A stretch of 9,632 nt of DNA, taken from the NCBI GenBank assembly GCA_038202925.1, contig JBBREM010000098.1, positions 1-9,632 on the forward strand, given 5' to 3'. Position numbers and translations under genes: made by a program. Source of the DNA: JAEVZK01 sp038202925 (GTDB taxonomy: Bacteria; Armatimonadota; Fimbriimonadia; Fimbriimonadales; Fimbriimonadaceae). Each line of letters starts with the position of its first letter. Positions within the stretch are counted from its first letter, which is position 1. The notes below the pieces were generated by a model. That model had not been told where the DNA came from, searched no databases, and was given only the letters and a program-made list of their open reading frames with translations. Below are positions 6,624 through 9,632 of the stretch, piece after piece.

Positions 6624-6630
6624 AAAGCAG

Positions 6631-6831
6631 ATGCCGCAACCGCAGGATCAGGACCACTGGGGATCTCAGGACGTTAATGGCGTCGACCTCACCTGGCTGC
6701 GTTACAACCGATCGCTCACTCCGTTGCAGAGAATCGAAAAGCACAGAAAGGCGCTGGAAAGCGTCCTCTATCTGAAGCATGTCGCCCGAAGTGCCCGACG
6801 TTCTACGACTGGCGAAGGCTCCTGCGACTGA
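6631..6831 (+). CDS. Small hypothetical protein with a VDLTWLRYNRSLTPLQR motif
   Basis: A 66-residue hydrophilic protein of unknown function. The middle (residues about 18-52), beginning VDLTWLRYNRSLTPLQRIEK, recalls short bacterial proteins with D-x-x-L-I-R-x-x-L-S-L-T-P-x-E-R-L that often accompany a nucleotidyltransferase-like partner gene; I know this only as a pattern. No such partner is encoded here. The Ser/Arg-rich C-terminus (ARSARRSTTGEGSCD) looks unlike the rest, so the frame may be shifted or decayed near its end. No Shine-Dalgarno site is well placed (GGAGGGAGG at 6607-6615 is 15 nt away), but a TAGAAT -10 box lies just upstream, so leaderless translation is plausible. ftsZ follows about 115 nt downstream, so the two could share transcription. 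Confidence 0.5.
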   Translation: MPQPQDQDHWGSQDVNGVDLTWLRYNRSLTPLQRIEKHRKALESVLYLKHVARSARRSTTGEGSCD

Positions 6832-6934
6832 CGAGCGGAACAAACCCCGCCCGCGGCGAATCCTTTACCCGCACCCTCTTCGTCCCTTGGTAGTGATGAG
6901 CTTGCTAAAGTGGCCGGCTCCATGCCCTCTTTTT

Positions 6935-6948
6935 GGAGCGACCAAGTG
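6935..6948 (+). promoter_or_regulatory. Ribosome binding site and GTG start of ftsZ
   Basis: GGAG at 6935-6938 is 7 nt before GTG 6946-6948. The earlier in-frame starts GTG 6910 and ATG 6922 have no upstream purine-rich site. Starting at 6946 leaves 13 residues before I-K-V-I-G-V-G, a typical FtsZ N-terminus length. Confidence 0.6.
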
Positions 6949-8106
6949 AGACCAGAAGACCTGTTTGACACCAATCAAGCTACGATCAAGGTAATCGGAG
7001 TCGGCGGCGGAGGCAGCAATGCGGTCAGCCGCATGATCCAGGCCCGGCTGAGCGGCGTTCAGTTCATCGTCGCCAACACCGATTCCCAGGCCCTCGGCCA
7101 AGTGACCGGAGCGAAGACGATTTGCATCGGCCAGAGCTTGACTCGCGGCCTGGGTGCGGGGGGCGATCCGGCGATCGGCGAAGGCGCGGCGCGCGAGAGC
7201 GAAGCGGCGATCGCCGCGCAGCTTCAAGGCTGCGACATGGTGTTCATCACCGCCGGCATGGGCGGCGGCACCGGAACCGGCGCGGCGCCGGTCATCGCCG
7301 AGCTTGCCCGCAAGATGGGCATCCTCACCGTCGGCGTGGTCACCAAGCCGTTCCTCTTCGAAGGGCCGAAGCGCAGGATTCTCGCCGAGCAGGGCGCGGC
7401 CAAGCTTCAGGCGCACGTCGATACCCTCATCACCGTCCCCAATAACCGGCTCGTTGAGGTCGTGGAGCGCGCGGCAACCATGCAGCAAGCCTTCGCAGCC
7501 GCCGACGACGTCCTGCGCCAGGGCGTGCAGGGCATCAGCGAGATCATCCTGCTTCCCGGCGTGATTAACGTCGACTTTGCCGATGTCCGCTCGATCATGT
7601 CGAACGCGGGCGCGGCGCTCATGGGTCTTGGCCGGGGCTTCGGCGAGGATCGCGCCAAGATGGCCGCGCAGAACGCCGCCAACAGCCCTCTGCTCGAGAC
7701 CAGCATCAACGGCGCGCGCAAGCTGCTCGTCAACATCACCGCCGGCGAGGATTTTGGGATCGCCGAGGCTCACGCGGCGATGGAGTACATCATCCAGTTC
7801 GCCGACATCGACGACGCCGAGATCATCATGGGCCACGTGATGAAGGAGCTGCCCGACAACGAGGTGCAGATCACGCTTCTCGCCGCCGGCATGGGCTCGG
7901 TCGAAGATCGGCCGCTCACCCAGAACAAAGAGGTTTTCTACACCGCCCGCCCGCCCGTAGCGGCGCGCATGTCCTCTCAGTCCGCCACCTCCTCTCCTGC
8001 CGCGACGCAGGAGCAGTCCTCGATCGCCCCGGCCGCGCCGGTGCAGCTCGAGGAGATCGACCTCGACATCCCTAGCTTCCTGCGAAGGATGAAAGACGTC
8101 GAATAA
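6946..8106 (+). CDS. ftsZ: Cell division protein FtsZ
   Basis: A 386-residue tubulin-like GTPase that polymerises into the cytoplasmic Z-ring and recruits the division machinery. Numbering from GTG 6946: the nucleotide-binding N-terminus IKVIGVGGGGSNAV is at 14-27, LTRGLGAGGDP at about 65-75, the tubulin signature GGGTGTGAAP at 106-115, and VPNNRL (FtsZ usually has I-P-N-D/Q-R-L) at about 164-169. The catalytic T7 loop, G-V-I-N-V-D-F-A-D-V, is near 205-214. A Ser/Ala/Gln-rich linker (about 335-365) leads to the C-terminal conserved peptide IDLDIPSFLRRMK (371-383), which in the family binds FtsA, ZipA or SepF. All key residues are present, so it is a true FtsZ, not a tubulin-like paralogue. 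It is monocistronic or follows only the 66-codon ORF, outside any dcw cluster in this window. The start could also be ATG 6922 or GTG 6910, which would add 8 or 12 residues. Confidence 0.96.
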   Translation: MRPEDLFDTNQATIKVIGVGGGGSNAVSRMIQARLSGVQFIVANTDSQALGQVTGAKTICIGQSLTRGLGAGGDPAIGEGAARESEAAIAAQLQGCDMVFITAGMGGGTGTGAAPVIAELARKMGILTVGVVTKPFLFEGPKRRILAEQGAAKLQAHVDTLITVPNNRLVEVVERAATMQQAFAAADDVLRQGVQGISEIILLPGVINVDFADVRSIMSNAGAALMGLGRGFGEDRAKMAAQNAANSPLLETSINGARKLLVNITAGEDFGIAEAHAAMEYIIQFADIDDAEIIMGHVMKELPDNEVQITLLAAGMGSVEDRPLTQNKEVFYTARPPVAARMSSQSATSSPAATQEQSSIAPAAPVQLEEIDLDIPSFLRRMKDVE

Positions 8107-8169
8107 CACCTTGACCCGGCACAAGAACGAAAAGTCCCGGCGTTAGTTCGGGAAAACTGGTCCAACGCT

Positions 8170-8201
8170 TGCCCCGTCCCCGAGTGGCGGGGCATTTTTT
8201 T
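8170..8201 (+). terminator. Rho-independent terminator of ftsZ
   Basis: TGCCCCG at 8170-8176 pairs with CGGGGCA at 8188-8194 around an 11-nt loop, followed by seven T's at 8195-8201. It lies 63 nt after the ftsZ stop. A shifted stem (CCCCG 8178-8182 with CGGGG 8188-8192) is also possible. Confidence 0.88.
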
Positions 8202-8208
8202 GCCCCAA

Positions 8209-8249
8209 TGCGCGAAGCGCACCTTCGGGGTGCGGGAGCTTGCTCCCGC
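8209..8249. repeat. Chain of short perfect hairpins between convergent genes
   Basis: Three adjacent inverted repeats: TGCGC-GAA-GCGCA (8209-8221), CACC with GGTG (8220-8232), and the 8-bp GCGGGAGC-TT-GCTCCCGC (8232-8249). The last resembles common intergenic REP-type palindromes. Lying downstream of both ftsZ and araH, the chain could stabilise or help end either transcript. No T tract is seen on the minus strand beyond the chain except the complement of the ftsZ terminator region. Confidence 0.6.
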
Positions 8250-8294
8250 CTTGCCCGGAGTAGAGGCCCACCTAAACAGTCAGCGTAGACGCGA

Positions 8295-9242
8295 CTACTC
8301 CTGCATCGACCGCTGCTTCAGCCGGTCCAGCAGCACCGCCGCGAGCAGGATCGCGCCGGTGATGACGTACTGGTAGAACGTCGGCACGCTCTTCAGGTCC
8401 ATCACGTTCTGCACCGTCCCCATGATGAGCACGCCGACGATCACGTGCCAGATCGAACCCACTCCGCCGGTGAGCGAGACCCCTCCCAGCACGCATGCGC
8501 TGATCACGCGGAGTTCCAGCCCCGTCATCCCCTTCGGATCGGCAAGCTGCTGCTGCCCCGCGCTGACAATCCCCGCAAGCCCCGCGAGCAAAGCCACCAG
8601 CGCGAAGATCGCGATCTTGACCCGCCGCGTCGGCACTCCTGACAGCCGAGCCGCCTCGCTGTTCCCCCCGATCGCCGTCGCGTACCGCCCGAAAACGGTC
8701 TTGTGCAGAAGCATCCCGAACACGATCAGGCACCCAATCAAAATCCACAGAGGCATCGGCAGCCCAAGCGGCAGCCCCGTTCCGAGCCAGGCCAGCCACG
8801 GATCGGCGATGCCCATCGAGTTGCCGTCGTGCAGCAAGAAGGCGAGGCCGCGCACGATCTGCATTGTCGCGAGCGTGGTAATCAGCGCGTTGATCCCGCA
8901 AACCGCCACCATAAACCCATTCAGCAAGCCCACCGCCGCGCTCGCCCCGAGCGCCCCCGCCAGCGCAACCGGCGCGCCATAGCCCTTCGCCAGCAGCACC
9001 GCCGCCACCATCCCCGCAAACGCCGCGACCGAGCCCACGCTCAGATCAAAGTCCCCCGAAACCAGAGCCAGCAACATGCCGCAGGCGACGATCCCCGTCG
9101 TCGTCAGACTAAGCCCCAGCGAGTAGATCAGATTCGACGAGCCGAGGAAATTCGGCGTCGTGGCAGCCGCGTAGATCAGCAGCGCAACGAGCACCACCAC
9201 GATGCCGGCGCGATCCCAGAGCCTAGCAAACGATGCGCGCAC
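8295..9242 (-). CDS. araH: L-arabinose ABC transporter permease AraH
   Basis: A 315-residue polytopic inner-membrane permease, close to the roughly 330 residues of E. coli AraH. It resembles that protein as I remember it, with SGDFDLSVGSVAAFAG (62-77), INALITTLATMQIVRGLAF (117-135), the coupling-loop region GGNSEAARLSGVP (192-204), and VISACVLGGVSLTGGVG (246-262). About eight to ten hydrophobic segments are visible. It forms the membrane channel of an AraFGH-type pentose importer, taking sugar from the binding protein AraF and coupling to the ATPase AraG. The start is GTG at 9242-9240, only 3 nt after the araF stop, with no clear Shine-Dalgarno site, so it probably depends on araF translation. 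The stop is TAG. Related permeases for ribose or galactose are less similar in these motifs; arabinose is the best guess, not proven. Confidence 0.9.
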   Translation of the reverse strand: MRASFARLWDRAGIVVVLVALLIYAAATTPNFLGSSNLIYSLGLSLTTTGIVACGMLLALVSGDFDLSVGSVAAFAGMVAAVLLAKGYGAPVALAGALGASAAVGLLNGFMVAVCGINALITTLATMQIVRGLAFLLHDGNSMGIADPWLAWLGTGLPLGLPMPLWILIGCLIVFGMLLHKTVFGRYATAIGGNSEAARLSGVPTRRVKIAIFALVALLAGLAGIVSAGQQQLADPKGMTGLELRVISACVLGGVSLTGGVGSIWHVIVGVLIMGTVQNVMDLKSVPTFYQYVITGAILLAAVLLDRLKQRSMQE

Positions 9243-9245
9243 GGC

Positions 9246-9632
9246 TTAGGGCAGCGGCAGGCCCTGCTCGGTCAGCACCTGCTTGAAGTTGTCCCGGGTA
9301 ATCAGGATGCCGTCGGTGTAGGTCAGCATCGGCGGCTCCTTGCCGTCCTTGATCCAGTGGTACATCATCTCTGCGGTGTCGGCGCCATGCCGCTTCGCCT
9401 GCAGCAAAATCGATCCGAATAGCCCCGTCGGCTGAGGCTTCTTCAAGTCCTCCAGAGCCGAGTCGCCGTTGATCCCGATCCCGATCACATCCGCTGCTCC
9501 GATGTTATGAGCCTCAGTCGCCCGCACCGCGCCCATGACAGCGGTGTCGTTCATCCCCGCGATCAGCCAGTGCTTGATCTCGGGGTGCTGGGTCAAAACA
9601 ACGTTCCCCGCATCCCGGCCGCCGGGCACGTC
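9246..9632 (-). CDS. araF: L-arabinose-binding periplasmic protein AraF, C-terminal fragment
   Basis: The last 128 codons of a gene that begins beyond the right edge. The sequence resembles the C-terminal half of E. coli AraF: HPEIKHWLIAGMNDTAVMGA, then R-A-T-E, A-A-D-V-I-G-I-G-I-N-G-D, T-G-L-F-G-S-I-L and ILITRDNFKQVL near the end. M-N-D and the G-I-N-G loop lie in the periplasmic-binding-protein fold at positions that contact sugar or hinge in this family. The protein captures L-arabinose (or a similar pentose or galactose) in the periplasm and delivers it to the AraH/AraG complex. The TAA stop is 3 nt before araH. Signal peptide and promoter lie outside the window, so its regulation cannot be read here. 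Confidence 0.88.
   Translation of the reverse strand, partial: DVPGGRDAGNVVLTQHPEIKHWLIAGMNDTAVMGAVRATEAHNIGAADVIGIGINGDSALEDLKKPQPTGLFGSILLQAKRHGADTAEMMYHWIKDGKEPPMLTYTDGILITRDNFKQVLTEQGLPLP

Larger units (their letters stand above)
6158..6630. other. Non-coding repeat-rich region between pilQ and the small ORF
   Basis: This 473-nt stretch contains the pil terminator, the two repeat copies, the two hairpins between them and a putative promoter at its right end. Reading frames that cross it run through the palindromes in several frames at once and show no recognisable protein motifs, so I see no gene in it. Confidence 0.7.

Noticed and set aside
6887..6911. Sigma-54-like or sigma70-like promoter just before ftsZ (TTGG ... 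TTGCT, TAAAGT)
   Set aside because: The GG to GC spacing is 15 rather than 12 for sigma-54, and the TTGGTA to TAAAGT spacing is only 13 for sigma70, so neither fits.
6779..6949. A 56-codon frame overlapping both the small ORF and the ftsZ start
   Set aside because: It has no ribosome binding site, no recognisable motif, and overlaps two better-supported genes. It was considered as a frameshifted continuation of the small ORF, but no homology pattern supports that.
6865..8124. A long (419-codon) minus-strand frame opposite ftsZ
   Set aside because: It is antisense to a gene with all FtsZ motifs, has an Arg/His/Asp-rich composition and no recognisable domains.
8272..8901. A 209-codon minus-strand frame within araH
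   Set aside because: It is a shadow of araH in another frame; its Arg/Ala/Asp-rich composition is typical of GC-rich off-frame translation.

Overview
The window (about 60% GC by eye, compact gene packing, GTG and ATG starts, Shine-Dalgarno sites) looks like chromosomal DNA of a Gram-negative-type, two-membrane bacterium: it encodes an outer-membrane secretin and periplasmic sugar-uptake proteins. The protein style and the lone ftsZ beside a type IV pilus operon recall Armatimonadota/Fimbriimonadia, but that lineage guess is weak and comes from memory of related proteins, not from a search.

Positions 2-6157 (+ strand) are one tightly coupled operon. It begins with the 3' end of an ExeA/GspA-type AAA ATPase, followed by a small protein with an excisionase/MerR-like helix-turn-helix, then the alignment subcomplex and outer-membrane pore of a type IV pilus or related secretin machine: pilM, pilN, pilO, a pilP-like gene and pilQ. 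Every junction is either a short overlap (4 or 11 nt) or a stop directly abutting a start (TAAATG), so translational coupling is likely. PilM (cytoplasmic, actin-like) should bind the N-terminal INL peptide of PilN. PilN and PilO are single-pass inner-membrane proteins, the PilP-like protein bridges to PilQ, and PilQ forms the gated outer-membrane channel. A GC-rich hairpin followed by T's just after pilQ (6181-6207) ends the operon.

Positions 6158-6630 hold no convincing gene. They contain two direct copies (about 140 bp each) of a palindrome-rich, REP/MITE-like repeat. Two compact hairpins lie between the copies, one with a GAAA tetraloop. A putative promoter (6595-6623) then leads, almost without a leader, into a 66-codon hypothetical ORF (6631-6831).

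Positions 6946-8106 encode a complete FtsZ, with the GTP-binding signature, catalytic T7 loop and C-terminal conserved peptide. It stands alone, with no ftsA, ftsQ or mur genes beside it. A strong intrinsic terminator follows (8170-8201), then a chain of short perfect hairpins up to 8249.

Positions 8295-9632 (- strand, convergent with ftsZ) carry araH, an L-arabinose-type ABC permease, preceded by the 3' end of araF, the periplasmic binding protein. The two are 3 nt apart, so the ATPase gene araG is not in its usual place between them.

I did not find a clearly new biological system. The least ordinary items are the ExeA-like ATPase plus helix-turn-helix gene fused into the pil operon, the repeat/hairpin block at 6181-6592, the PilQ ring-domain insertions, the unusual PilM nucleotide loop, and the araFH pair without araG.
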